Shown: positions 43,509 to 54,586 of the stretch, in pieces | Layout: every line of letters starts with the position of its first letter | How positions within the stretch are numbered: position 1 is the first letter of the stretch | From: Coenobita brevimanus | Lineage: Eukaryota; Arthropoda; Malacostraca; Decapoda; Coenobitidae | Direction: 5' to 3' | Assembly (NCBI GenBank): GCA_032717465.1 | Contig: CM064670.1 | Span: 20,587,637-20,651,636, forward strand | DNA: 64,000 bases | Notes under the pieces: generated by a model | The model's database searches: none | What the model was told of the DNA's origin: nothing | Seen by the model: the letters and a program-made list of their open reading frames with translations, nothing else | Translations under genes and position numbers: made by a program

Positions 43509-44360
43509 TGTTACATGGCCTATGATTTCATCATCCTTTGTATAATTCTGACGTACAGTGTGCTGCGTGTTTGATCACGATTCGCCTCGTGGCTTCCATA
43601 GTCATCAGGCTTACGTGTTCTACCTCACTCCCCCCTTCTCCCTCTTATAGTAGAGTAAGTCATTCTTTCTGTTGTTCAGAGCAGGATTCTCAACTCTTTG
43701 TCCCCTATGGCTTCATTAGCGCGTCCTTCTTACAAGTTGTATAAAGTTCTGCCGGCCCCTATATAATGAGCTCAGTCTCTGCATTAATTGCCACTTAGAT
43801 CTACTCCTCATTTTGTTCACATCTCTGTCCTCCCCTATATAGTGTATTATTATTATTTTTGAGTGCTCAGGAAGTCTCCAGCCATCTAGTTGCTGTATAA
43901 TTTGAGTATAAGTGTTGTTACCATTTTCCTTGTACTGTATGGCCTGAGGCGTCAATTCGTAGGCCAGGTAAGGTTTTTGTGATTCTTGTTGGGTTTTTAA
44001 TGTCAGCCAGAGTTAATATTTAGTATCTGTGATAATATTATATCTTACTTTAACTGAGCATCATTCGGTTCTCTAATTTATTAAGGCAGACTTATTCTCT
44101 AATTTATTAAGGCAGACTTAGATAAATTTGTTCTTGGTAAATTCGTGTTAATAGAGGCTATTGCAGTTAACCATATATGTAACGATTTTTGCCATTACAT
44201 TATCCTTATGAGTCCTGAATGTTTAGTTGTTAGTTTGAGCATTAAACTTTAACTTGTAATTTTACCTAACTCTTTTGTTTTGAACCTAGAACTTTGCGGG
44301 ACAGTAGTGATTTAAGTATTCTCACTTGAATTGATCAGTATCTCTCTCTGTTCCGTAACC
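43509..44360 (+). repeat. Element A copy 4 5' LTR
   Basis: An 852-bp LTR, TGTTACATGGCC to TTCCGTAACC, including the TATATAA region (43759). A 26-bp direct duplication (CTCTAATTTATTAAGGCAGA...) at 44071-44122 lengthens it relative to other LTRs and is also present in the copy at 59482. Confidence 0.87.
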
Positions 44361-44444
44361 TAAATTTGGCGACCTCTTATCAGGATATTCAGGATATTAT
44401 CATAAGGATATTGCTTGATATTTTGTTACTGTGATTTATTCATG

Positions 44445-45539
44445 ATGTCTACTATTACTACTCTTGATGAAGCAAAAGATTTTTTGTCAAATGTGCAAAC
44501 AGTGCGTGATGTAGAAAACAGAACAAAGAATGAACTTAAGCTTGTTGCTCAACAATTGGGAATTGCTGTTCGCTCTCATCAGTCTAAAGATCAAATTGTT
44601 GACATGATTAATAAAAGCTTGTTTAATCTAACTCCTCCAGATGAGCAAACGCAGATTGAAATAGCTAAGTTACAGCTAGCCCTGCAGGAGGCTCGTGCTA
44701 AGGAGGCTGTCTCAGGCTCGTATTCAGGAGGCAAAGGCACAAATTGAACTTGCTAGGATTCAGGCAGACCATGAGTATCGCATGAAAGAAAGTGGGACTG
44801 GATCATCTAGCTCTGATGATTTTCATGTGGCTAAAAATGTTAAACTTGTCCCTCTTTTAATGAATCTGATTTAACAAAGTATTTTCAGTTGTTTGAGAGG
44901 GTAGCTACAGGTGTTTAATTGGCCCAAAAAGTATTGGCCAGTACTCCTACAGCGTATTCTCACCGGTAGAGCTCAAGTAACTTATGCATCTTTGCCTCAG
45001 AATCAATCTGATAATTATGATGTAGTTAAGAGCTTGATTCCTAATGCCTATCAGCTTGTTCCTGAAGCCTATAGGGTAAAATTTAGGACAAATTATAAGC
45101 AAGATAGGCAATCCCATGTTGGGTATGCAAAAAAGATCTGTTAGACAAATGGTTAAATTCTAAGAATGTAAATTCTGATTTTGATAAATTTAAGCAGATG
45201 ATTTTGCTGGAGGACTTCAAAAGGTGTATTAATAAAGATGTTAGCCTATACCTTGATGAAAAAAGAATAGATAATTTGTCTGATGCTGCAGTTTTAGCTG
45301 ATGAATATGTTCTCACTCACAAGAGATATTCTAAAGAAAAAAGGAAAGCTGAGTAAGTACTTTGCGTCTACTCAGAGTACAGGTAACAGGAAAGAGAATA
45401 AAGATGATGTTTCTCAGGAAGTAAATACCAGCTCCACCTCTAGATTTCAGAAAAGTAAATGTACTTATTGTATTAGGCTTGGTCATACTACGGAGAAATG
45501 TTTCAGGAGACAGCGTGATGTGAACAAAAGGAGTCTTTA
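44445..45539 (+). pseudogene. Element A copy 4 gag
   Basis: ATG 44445 gives MSTITTLDEAKDFLSNVQTVRDVENRTKNELKLVAQQLGIAVRSHQSKDQIVDMINKSL. The segment LKLVAQQLGI...SKDQIVDMI resembles a SAP-type helix-turn-helix motif. The frame breaks near 44712. The capsid follows in pieces: KNVKLVPLFN-type region, PKKYWPVLLQRILTGRAQVTYASL, then MILLEDFKRC...LSDAAVLADEYVLTHKR. The CCHC knuckle is CTYCIRLGHTTEKC. Further breaks lie near 44857, 44915, 45135 and 45352. It shows the whole domain layout of the element A Gag. Confidence 0.78.
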
Positions 45540-46333
45540 AATATTCAGTCAATTGGTCTAGTGTCCACCCTTGAGAGTTCCCAGAATTCTTTAACCGAGT
45601 TAACTGAACCTGCTTTGAGGGGTAAATTAAATTCTCATGATGAAGCTCGTCTTTTGAGCAGTAACGTGGGTGACACTCTCAAGAGTTCATGTGCTAATTT
45701 CTTGTCTATATGGTTTTTCCGTCCTCTGGACAGTAATGACAGGAAATCAGTTAAAACATATCGTGATACAGGTGATTGCCAATCACTTATGGTGACCAGT
45801 GTTCTAGGCTCTAATATTAATTCCTCTTATGAAACTGTAATCTTACAAGGTGTAGGTAATAATTACTTCTCTGTCCCTCTGTGCAGAGTGAATTTAGAGT
45901 TTGGTTTTGCTAATGTTTCCGTTATGGTTAGGTTGGTTGAGACACTCCCAATGTCAGGTGTAACTTTCTTACTTGGAAATGATATTGGTGGAAGTCAAGT
46001 GTGTCCAGCTCCTCAGTTGTTTAGCGAACTAGTGCCTGCGACCCTGGATTGTGATGTCCCTGATGTGTTTTCTGCATTGCTGTCACTAGAGCTAAGTCTA
46101 AGGTTACTGATGACTTGCTAATTTTGACCACTCACTAGATGAGGCAGTACCCAGTAGTGTTGATAATTTGTCTCGTCAAGAGTTGGTTGAGTTGCAGGTT
46201 GCTGACCCTGAGTTGAAAGGTCTACCTAACTCTGCTTGCAGTTAGGAAGTCAGCTGGTGCTTCTAAGTCTGGAGTACTTATAAGAAAGTGGAGACCCCCA
46301 GCAGCATCAGCCGACTGTGAATGGGAGGTTGTA
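45540..46333 (+). pseudogene. Element A copy 4 protease
   Basis: A retropepsin region in which the active-site motif DTGA is changed to DTGD (YRDTGDCQSL), followed by FLLGNDIGG. A frame loss near 46075 ends the open frame at 46121. The DTGA to DTGD change and the deletion of about 30 bases near 46115 make it non-functional. The sequence stops at the TA where element D is inserted. Confidence 0.78.
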
Positions 46334-46686
46334 CAGTCACGCGTACTAATTTCTGCTCAGGGGTCACCCCTTCCTTCCCCCCTCTACCCTGGACAGAGGG
46401 AAAGGGGGAATCGCGAACAAGTCTACCCCGCCTTCTGCCCCCAACTCCCCCACCCTCCACCTCCAGCTGCCAGTTACTGATTAGACGCAAATTTTCTCAT
46501 GTCCTGTAAACATGACTAAACTGTTGTCACACACGCTTTCAACAGCCAAGATTTGGACTCTATTTTTGGAATAAATTATTACCGTATTGAACTGCATTCT
46601 CAAATGGAAAATATTCACCATCATTGTAATCCAGTGTCGTCCGCTGCACAATTCTGGGTTCCACTGGTTGCCTTTTCACTTCCCCC

Positions 46687-46689
<3 letters not shown>

Positions 46690-46719
<30 letters not shown>
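46690..46719. repeat. (CT)n microsatellite in left arm of element D
   Basis: A CT run matching the GA runs at 47658-47692 and 47826-47876 in the other arm. The SINE-like insert split that tract. Confidence 0.85.
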
Positions 46720-46722
<3 letters not shown>

Positions 46723-46967
46723 TTACTTTTCCCACTCTTTCTTTTTAAATTTATATAACTCTCTTTGCTTCTCTCCCCCTCTCCCCCTTCTCTCTCGTTC
46801 TTTGTCTTAAGTCTTCCTCGCCTCTCACCCCTCCCCTCCCCCTACCATAGGCCTGATCAGCAGTCAGTTATACCGTCACCGCTCCTTTGTATATCGTGTG
46901 CAGGCAACATTTATCACACACACTTAGGTCAGATGTATGGAAAGCTAATGTTTTTTTTTTTTTTTTG

Positions 46968-46968
<1 letters not shown>

Positions 46969-47020
<52 letters not shown>
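46969..47020. repeat. (TA)n microsatellite in element D
   Basis: 52 bp of TA in the left arm. The right arm has only ATTATATA at the matching place. Confidence 0.92.
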
Positions 47021-47023
<3 letters not shown>

Positions 47024-47131
47024 GTATTTCTCATTATGTGCCAAGTTCAAATAGAGAACACCAGACCAATATTCGTAATTTTTATTAGAGTGACCGTTCC
47101 ACTTCACATAGCTGGGTAGCTGGGCTTATAA

Positions 47132-47134
<3 letters not shown>

Positions 47135-47176
<42 letters not shown>
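47135..47176. repeat. (CA)n microsatellite in element D loop
   Basis: About 42 bp of CA in the unpaired centre of the element. The copy at 63120 is longer by about 9 bp. Confidence 0.92.
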
Positions 47177-47178
<2 letters not shown>

Positions 47179-47272
47179 CTTAAATTTTGCACTGACAGCG
47201 TGGCGACTACAAATATAGTCATTCTAACAACTGGATCTGCTGGCTCCAAACCTTTCCTGTCCCAGTCAAACT

Positions 47273-47302
47273 CCTCATTCAATAACCGGTTATTGAATGA
47301 GG
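47273..47302. repeat. 30-bp perfect palindrome in element D loop
   Basis: CCTCATTCAATAACC followed by its exact complement in reverse with no spacer (centre CCGG). It sits at the turn between the two arms and is also present near 63268 in the second copy. Confidence 0.9.
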
Positions 47303-47652
47303 AACCATCTATGTGAAGTGGAACGGTCACTCTAATAAAAATTACGAATATTGGTCTGGTGTTCTCTATTTGAACTTGGCACATATTAAGAAATACAATT
47401 ATATATAAAAAAAAAAAACATTAGCTTTCCATACATCTGACCTAAGTGTGTGTGATAAATGTTGCCTGCACACGATATACGAAGGAGCGGTGACGGTATA
47501 ACTGACTGCTGATCAGGCCTAAGGTGGGGGGAGGGGAGGGGTGAGAGGCGGGGAAGACTTAAGACAAAGAACGAGAGAGAAGGGGGAGAAGGGGAGAGAA
47601 GCAAAGAGAAAGTTATATAAATTTAAAAAGAAAGAGTGAGTGAGAAAAGTAA

Positions 47653-47692
<40 letters not shown>

Positions 47693-47696
<4 letters not shown>

Positions 47697-47820
47697 GGAG
47701 AAATGAATTCCCCGAGCTAGGCAACGAAGGCCAAAAAAATAGCCCCGCTGGGGTTACAGGAAGGAGCTACCCCTCCCGGCAACGGTAGCCCGGGCGAGGC
47801 TCGAACTTGCGACCTCCCGA

Positions 47821-47826
<6 letters not shown>
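47693..47826 (-). mobile_element. tRNA-related SINE-like insert in GA tract
   Basis: On minus, GATCGGGAGGTCGCAAGTTC runs into GAGCC. This contains a pol III B-box core (AGTTCGAGCCT, 47797-47807) as in the T-arm of a tRNA, then a unique body with GTTGCCGGGAGGGGTAGCTC. It is flanked by GA repeats and is absent from the left arm of element D. The A-box half is missing, so it is probably 5' truncated. Confidence 0.55.
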
Positions 47827-47879
<53 letters not shown>

Positions 47880-48234
47880 CTGGGGGAAGTGAAACGGTAA
47901 GCAGTAGAACCCAGAATTGTGCAGTGGACGACACTGGATTACAATGATGGTGAATATTTTCAGTTTGAGAATGCAGTTCAATACGGTAATAATTTATTCC
48001 AAAAATAGAGTCCAAATCTTGGCTGTTGAAAGCGTGTGTGACAACAGTTTAGTCATGTTTACAGGACATGAGAAAATTTGCGTCTAATCAGTAACTGGCA
48101 GCTGGAGGTGGAGGGTGGGGGAGTTGGGGGCAGAAGGCGGGGTAGACTTGTTCGCGATTCCCCCCTTCCCTCTGTCCAGGGTAGAGGGGGGAAGGAAGGG
48201 GTAACCCCTGAGCAGAAACTAGTACGCGTGACTG

Positions 48235-48545
48235 TACATCAAGTTGTCATCCCTCGTGTTTGTAGGCAGGATATCATTAGAGTGACTCATGATTCCAGTT
48301 TGGCAGGACACCTTGGAGTGAGGAAGACTGTGGCACGCATTTTGAAACACTTCTACTAGCCAGGTATCTTCAGTGATATTTCCTTGTATTGTAAGTCTTG
48401 TCACACCTGTCAAGTTGTGGGAAAGTGTAATCAGACCGAAAAGGTTGCACCTCTATTTCCCATTCCTCCTTTTGAGGCGCCATTTACCCGTGTGTTGGTG
48501 GATATTGTGGGCCCTCTTCCTAAGACTTCTGCAGGATTTTCTTAA
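48235..48545 (+). pseudogene. Element A copy 4 integrase zinc domain
   Basis: Continues element A at TACATCAAG after element D: HDSSLAGHLGVRKTVARILKHFY, with a TAG replacing Trp at about 48357, then CHTC and VLVDIVGPLPKTSAGFS with the first catalytic Asp. A TAA replaces Tyr near 48543. Two stops break the zinc domain and the start of the core. Confidence 0.8.
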
Positions 48546-50126
48546 GTGTTGACCCTGATTGATATGGCTACTCGTTATCCTGAAGCCATTCCACTTAGCA
48601 ATATCTCAGCAAAGAACGTGGTTAAGGAAATGCTGTGGTTCTTCACTAAGTTTGGTCTGCCCAAGGAGGTACAGTCAGACCGGGGAAGTAATTTCATGTC
48701 AAATGTTTTCAAGCAGTCTCTGAAAGAGTTGGGCATCACCCAGATCACGTATTCAGCTTACCATCTCCAGACCCAAGGAGCGTTGGAGAGATATCAAACA
48801 CTCAAATCGATGCTCAAGAAATACTGTTTGGAACATCAGAAAGACTGGGTTAAAGGTCTTCCATTTGTTGTATTTGCCGCAAGAGAATCTCCAAATGAAT
48901 CACTGGGCTTCTCACCCTTTGAACTACTGTTTGGCCATGAAGTAAGAGGACCCCTTAAGCTACTCAAGGAATGCTGGCTGTCGGAGGAAGATGACGTCAA
49001 CATGCTGGAGTGTGTGATGAAGTTCAAAGAACGGCTGTCCACTGCTTTACAGCTGGCGAGGGAGAATTTAGGTAAGAAGTCCAGGTTACGCCACTTTCAA
49101 CCAGAGGATCAGGTTTTGATTCTGCTACCGGTGCATGGGCAACCTCTTCAAGCCAAGTGTAGTGGTCCTCATTTCGTGGAGGAGAAACTCAGTGATGTCA
49201 ACTATGTCATCGCCACACCAGATCGTAGAATGAACAAGCAACTTTGTCACATCAACATGCTAAAGTTATATCACAGGCGGGAAGAAAATAACCTAGTCTT
49301 CATTGTAGCTGTTCCACCCGAGTCTGCAAGTGAAATTCTCCCATGCAGTATGAGCCTGAGTGATAGTTTGGGGAAGAATCCTGATATCATGAATGATCTC
49401 CAGACTAAGCTTTCTCATCCAGCTCCCGAGGAAAGGCAGGAGTTTTCGGCATTACTGCAGGAGTACCCGCAAGTGTTCCGTGCCACTCCTATAAGAACCA
49501 GTGTGTTGGTGCATGATGTCGATGTTGGAGACGCAAAGTCAATTAAACTGCCTCCTTACCGTGTGAACGCAGTGAAAGTTCCTCTCATCCAGAAGGATCT
49601 TAGCTACCTGTTGGACCACAGGATGATAGAGCCCTGTCAGAGCGAGTGGAGTTCTCCTGTCACTCTAGTCCCTAAGCCAGGTGGGTCCCAGTGGCTTTGC
49701 ATCGACTACACACGTGTTAATCAGATAACCAAAACAGACACTTACCCTCTCCCCCGCGTGGAAGATTGTATAGACAAGATCGGAAAGGCTAGGTACATAA
49801 GTAAGTTTGATTTGTTAAAGAGATACTGGCAAGTACCTATGACTGAACGTGCTAGGGAGATCTCATGTTTTGTAACACTAGGAAAGACTTTTGCGTGTTC
49901 TGTAATGCCATATGGTATGAAGAATGCACCAGCCACTTTTCATAAGCTCATGAGTGTTGTAACAGAAGGTTTGGCAGGGTGTGTTGTTTATATTGATGAT
50001 GTATTAATCTTCAGTGACAGCTGGAAAGATCACCTATGCCATGTCAGTAAATTTCTTGAACGTTTGGTTCAGGCTAATCCTGTAGCTAATTTATCAAAGT
50101 GTGAGTTTGGTCAAGATAAATTTTAG
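48546..50126 (+). pseudogene. Element A copy 4 integrase core and RT
   Basis: A 526-codon open stretch with SDRGSNFMSNVF and GALERYQTLKS (integrase second Asp and Glu), FAARESPNESLGFSPFELLFGHEV, a GPY/F module altered to CSGPHFVEEKL, and RT with SSPVTLVPKPGGSQWLCIDY, FDLLKRYWQVP, MPYGMKNAPATFH and an intact YIDDVLIF box. Thirty-six bases are missing in frame near 49075. A stop at about 50126 truncates the RT after CEFGQDKF. Integrase and RT are in one frame here, which confirms the order integrase-RT independently of copy 3. Confidence 0.85.
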
Positions 50127-50790
50127 TACCTTGGGTACGTAATTGGTGATGGACACTGCACCACCGGGAAGTAAGGTTCAGGTTATAAGTGATCTTCCCA
50201 GACCTAAAAGTAGGAAAGAGCTACAAAGATTTTTGGGAATGGTAGGTTATTACAGGAGATTTGTACTTAACTTTTCAATTCTTGTATCACCACTTACAGA
50301 CCTACTGAAAAAGGGAGTTTAATTTGTCTGGACCGATAACTGTGAATCCTCTTTCAGTAAACTTAAAGATATCCTATTAAGTCAGCCAGTGCTCGCTACT
50401 CCAAATTTTGCTAAGCCTTTTAAGATGGCTGTTGACGCAAGTGATACAGGAGCTGGGGCTGTTTTGCTGCAAGAGGATGATCAGGGTATTGAACACCCTG
50501 TATCTTACTACAGTAAGAAGTTCACTCCACCTCAAAAGAACTACTCCACTATTGTGAAAGAGCTTTTGGCCTTGATTTTGGGTTTACAGCATTTTTCATT
50601 TTATTTATAATCTGGTTTTGACCCCATAGTCCTTTATACCGATCATAAACCACTGAAATTTTTTAGTAAGTTTAAAGACAAAAATCAGAGATTGATAAGA
50701 TGGAGTCTACTTCTTCAGCAGTATTCATTAGACATTCAACATATCAAGGGGAAAGAAAATGTTATTGCAGATTGTTTATCTAGACTTTAG
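50127..50790 (+). pseudogene. Element A copy 4 RT end and RNase H
   Basis: RT connection LPRPKSRKELQRFLGMVGYYRRFVLNF follows a small deletion near 50160. RNase H FKMAVDASDTGAGAVLLQE and STIVKELLALI (catalytic-region Glu motif altered at IEKE to IVKE) are open at 50389-50610, then a stop replaces Cys near 50610. DHKPLKF and ENVIADCLSRL complete it. A stop at about 50321 lies upstream. Confidence 0.77.
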
Positions 50791-50848
50791 ACTTTGTTTT
50801 AGGGTAATAAGAAATTTCCTTTGTAAATTTTTTTTCTTTGTGGGGAGG

Positions 50849-50895
50849 TGTTACATAGCCTATGATTTCATCATCCTTCGTATGATTCTGACGTA
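50849..50895 (+). repeat. Element A copy 4 3' LTR, first 47 bp
   Basis: TGTTACATAGCCTATG follows the purine tract TGGGGAGG. The LTR stops at TGACGTA, where element E begins. Confidence 0.8.
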
Positions 50896-51524
50896 CTATT
50901 GCGGACAGGAGTTCTTAACCACCCTCGTCCAGCCAACCCGTGTATGTGGCAACGTCGCATTCACGAGCACAGAAGTTGCCTTCGATGCAATTCTGCCGAA
51001 AAATATCCCATCAGTTTTCGGCTTGTACTAGTGGATAAAACAATAGTAATATTTACTCTGAAAGTTTGACTCTGATAACAGGAGTATATCACACTGATTA
51101 TTTAATAACTTTTCTCGTATAGAGAAAGCAAGTGACAGATACATATATTTGGCTCCACGATTTCCTGTAGGTTTGAACCAGCGAACACAGAGTGAACAAG
51201 TTCGAAGCACTCATTTGTTACCAGGAGAGAGAGAGAGAGAGAGTAGTGGGTGCCTGTGAGTTTTCGAGGAATGAGGCGGAGAAATGAGGTGCTCAACACA
51301 GTTAAACAGGGATTTTTCCTTTCGTTTCGGTTGGTCTTCTATGCCTAAATGACTAATTGAAAGTAAATTATGAAACAATAACTGGATGACGAAGTGGTAA
51401 TAGGGTCTGGCTAATGATTGTTTGGTCCAAGGTGTGCAGTGGTAACCCTAATTCCAGGCAACGGTTGCTGTTAAAAGTTGGATATTGTCCTATTTATTTT
51501 AAATAGATCTATGTATGTTTACAG

Positions 51525-52045
51525 TACGTGTATGCCCCTATGCACCTATTTTCACCCCATGAATATTTTTATCAATGGACAATTTCACCACTCGGGACAC
51601 AATCCTCCATGGACCTATTTTCCTTAATGACTTTTTTTAATAGACTCCTGCTTTTCTACGTAAACCTATTATCCCAGGAACTAATTTTCCTTACATGTAT
51701 TTTCTCCCTATGGACCAATTTTTCCGTCGACCCTGAATCTCTCCATGGATGCAGGTTTCCTACATGGATGTATACCCATGAACATATTATTCACAGTGAA
51801 CCTATTTTCCTTATAAACCTGTTATCTGACGTGGTTATATCACTGACTGCTGCGTGCATTTCAAACACAGTTTCTTAACCAACAGACGTATTGCACTATG
51901 GACCTATTGTAACCCACTGGATCTATATATCTACTTCTGCATGATTCCATAATAATATCCCCCGTGGACCGATTTTCCGCACACTGACCTATTCCCAACT
52001 CGGACATATTCACTCAAATGACGTAATCCCAGAGGCCTGTTTTCC
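51525..52045. repeat. Degenerate minisatellite with (A)TGGACCTATTTTCC motif
   Basis: Variants of GGACCTATTTTCC recur irregularly at 51545, 51614, 51665, 51714, 51801, 51903, 51968 and 51988. It is an old, diverged short tandem repeat in the core of element E. Confidence 0.55.
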
Positions 52046-52369
52046 CACAATCCTTCAATCCACCTACACACCCATCCAATAACGCACATACCCACAACCT
52101 TACTCAATTTAGTATGTCTCAAAATTAGGACGACATAAATCCGTCTTTTGCCATGTCCTACAGGTAGCTCCACCACCCATCCCACTTAATGCACGAACCC
52201 CACTCCACCCCACTTAACCAGCCCAACAACACTTTCCCTCCCTCTCACCCACCCACTACACATAATACGCCTACGAAACCACCAGCCTACACCAACCAAT
52301 CCACCCACCCAGTCACCAACCTACCAACCGGCATACCATGCACCCGAAGTCGGATGACTTGCAATTCAA

Positions 52370-52371
<2 letters not shown>

Positions 52372-52425
<54 letters not shown>
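52372..52425. repeat. (AC)n microsatellite
   Basis: About 54 bp of AC following a C/A-rich non-coding stretch. Confidence 0.92.
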
Positions 52426-52428
<3 letters not shown>

Positions 52429-52605
52429 GCGGGGTGGATTTCCATACACGAAAGATGAGTCTCTCCGTTTGACTCAGTCTATCGGTAGAAAATAATATTT
52501 TTTACAGGGAGTTTGCCAGGCCGAAAAAGGGTAGTTATGAGCTTTATGCTGGGTGCATACACATGATTTTATGCGATGCGAGTATATAACGTGCTCGAGC
52601 TAAAC

Positions 52606-52661
52606 AGAGAATTTTTCCTTTGGCTGATGACGAAGAGAATTTTTCCTTTGGCTGATGACGA
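52606..52661. repeat. 28-bp perfect tandem duplication
   Basis: AGAGAATTTTTCCTTTGGCT plus eight more bases occurs twice in direct succession. Confidence 0.85.
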
Positions 52662-52897
52662 AGTTTATTTATCCCAGGAAAACGTCTCGTCGGACAAAAT
52701 GCAAGATGGGTGTTATTCTGGGTAACGCCAGTTACCTTTGTCAAATTATTAGGCAGGCCACGTAACTTCTGTTAAATGTCATGTTCGCATTATTTTTTTT
52801 TCTATGGTGGTTGGCACCTGCAGATTTTTGGCAGACTCATGAGTATTCTTCTCATTAACCGGATATCCCTCACTGGACAGAGAGGCGAATTACTTTC

Positions 52898-53087
52898 TTA
52901 ACCCATTAGTGCCCAGCGTCCTCAATATAGGACCGAACTGAGCATTTTCAAAATTTAATAAAAAAGGGAACCCCCGGGGAAGGGACCTATGAGCTTCAAA
53001 ACTATGAGTCGACAGGCGGAGGGCGGTACGCCTAGCACCCTTCCAGCAAAATCCTTCGTACAGGAACTCTGAGAGCCAATGGGTTAA
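52898..53087. mobile_element. MITE-like element with TTAACCCATT ends
   Basis: A 190-bp block begins TTAACCCATTAGTGCCC and ends CCAATGGGTTAA, so TTAA plus about 7 further bases are inverted at the ends. TTAA is the target of piggyBac-type transposases. No coding capacity. Confidence 0.5.
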
Positions 53088-53147
53088 GCACAGCTATTTG
53101 TTAAATCAACAGCATTTATCTCCTGTCATTATTCATCCGACAGCAAT

Positions 53148-53149
<2 letters not shown>

Positions 53150-53218
<69 letters not shown>
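53150..53218. repeat. (TA)n microsatellite
   Basis: About 69 bp of alternating TA at the inner edge of the right arm of element E. Confidence 0.93.
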
Positions 53219-53221
<3 letters not shown>

Positions 53222-53606
53222 CAAGTTCTAGTGACTGATGGAAGACATTCATACTGTGGCCTGTTTTCAATGGAGCACAGGAATCCAGGGTTTCTCATCC
53301 CTTGCACTTCCTTGCCCCAGTCTGCCTCCACCTCATTTCTCCAAAATTCACTGCCGCCCACCATACGCTCTCTCTCTATCTCTCTCTCTCGGTAACATAT
53401 GAATGCTTCGAACTTGTTCACTCTTCTTGTTCGCTGATTCAGATCTACAGTACAGGAAGTCGTGGTGTTAAAGATACATATTTAAGTCACTTGCTTGGTA
53501 TTGTAGGAGAAAAAATAGTTACAAAATAATAAATGTAATATATTCGTGTTATCAGAGTCAAACTTTCAGAGTAAATATTCTATCTATCTATCTATTGCCA
53601 GACGCC

Positions 53607-54586
53607 TCAATCCCGTTTGGGGTGGCCACAAACAAATCGCCTCCAAGTCGCCCTGTCCCCCGCCATTTCACTGCCCTGCTCCCAACTCACACCCCCCTCT
53701 CTCATATACCTCTCCACCCCATCCTTCCATCTCATCCTCGGCCTCCCCCTCCCTCTTCCCCCCTCCACCTCACTCACATACACTCTCTTCGTCAGTCTTT
53801 CACCCTCCATCCTCTCCACATGGCCAAACCACCTCAGTGTGTTCCTCATAACGCTTCCTATCACATCCACATCCACACCACAACGCTCCTTTATATCCTC
53901 ATTCGTTAGCCTGTCTCTCCATGTGACTCCACAGGCTCCTCTTAAATAACTCATTTCCACTTCTCTCTTGACTTGTGTCCTTCCAATAATGTCCAAGCTT
54001 CACTTCCGTACGTTAGAGTTGGTATCACAATACTGTCATGTAGTAACTTTTTCACTTCCATGCTCACTTCCCTGTTTCTTATCACTGCTTTCAAGGAACC
54101 AGCAACCTTTCTTCCCTGCTGTACCCTTTCAAGCACTTCACCCTCCAAACCTCCATCCTTACTCATCACACTACCCAAATACTTAAACGTACATTTTCCA
54201 ATTCCTCACCATCCAACCTCGCTGTACATTCACTAACTTCACCTCTCTCAAAAACCATCACTTTACTCTTCCCTACATTCACCTTTAGGTTCCGTTTCTT
54301 ACACACTCTCTCAAACTCATCCACCAAGCCTTGCAGCTCCCCTTCGTCTTCACTCAACAACACAGTATCATCTGCAAACAACAGTACAGGGAGTTTCCAA
54401 ACACTATCCTCTCTCACCAGGGCCACTCCAACATCCACTACCCTAACTTGTACCTCTTTTATTACCCCATCCATGTACAGATTGAACAACCATGGAGACA
54501 TGACACATCCCTGTTTCAAACCAACTTTCAAAGAGAAAAATTCACAGTTCACCATCCACACGCACTGCAGCCTTCGCACCATCGTA
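53607..54586 (-). pseudogene. RTE copy 4 RT palm and C-terminus
   Basis: On minus, just after element C, the RT continues with FFSLKVGLKQGCVMSPWLFNLYMD and LPVLLFADDTVLLSEDEGELQGLVDEFERVCKKRNLKVNVGKSKVMVFE, keeping both Asp of the FADD box. C-terminal PTLTYGSEAWTLLEG (about 54020), MSYLRGACGVTWRDRLTNEDIKERCG and NTLRWFGHVERMEGERLTKRVYVSEVEGGRGRGRPRMRWKDG follow. Few frame changes (near 54185 and 53980) break it, so it is younger than the copy at 41543. Confidence 0.82.

Larger units (their letters stand above)
46334..48234. mobile_element. Element D copy 1: foldback element, TA target duplication
   Basis: The two halves are inverted copies: left arm 46334-47114, right arm 47306-48234. The ends are CAGTCACGCGTACTA in both orientations. 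TA lies on both sides (46332-46333 and 48235-48236), and the element A copies without D read GTTGTACATCAAG, so TA is duplicated. CAGT ends and TA target fit the Tc1/mariner superfamily. There is no transposase. The right arm carries a SINE-like insert and longer GA tracts. Confidence 0.85.
43509..50895 (+). mobile_element. Element A copy 4, split by foldback element D and cut by element E
   Basis: The order is 5' LTR, PBS (44367), gag, protease, then element D inserted at 46334-48234 just before the integrase zinc domain. Integrase, RT, RNase H and a purine tract follow, with only 47 bp of the 3' LTR before element E. Its gag start is the best in the window, but pol carries several stops. Confidence 0.86.

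Noticed and set aside
47760..47826. A functional tRNA gene on the minus strand
   Set aside because: Only the T-arm-like half with the B box is present. The acceptor and D arm are absent, and the piece is flanked by GA repeats and a longer unique body.
52372..52425. CRISPR-like or regulatory spaced repeat
   Set aside because: It is a simple AC dinucleotide tract with no spacers, in a eukaryotic setting.
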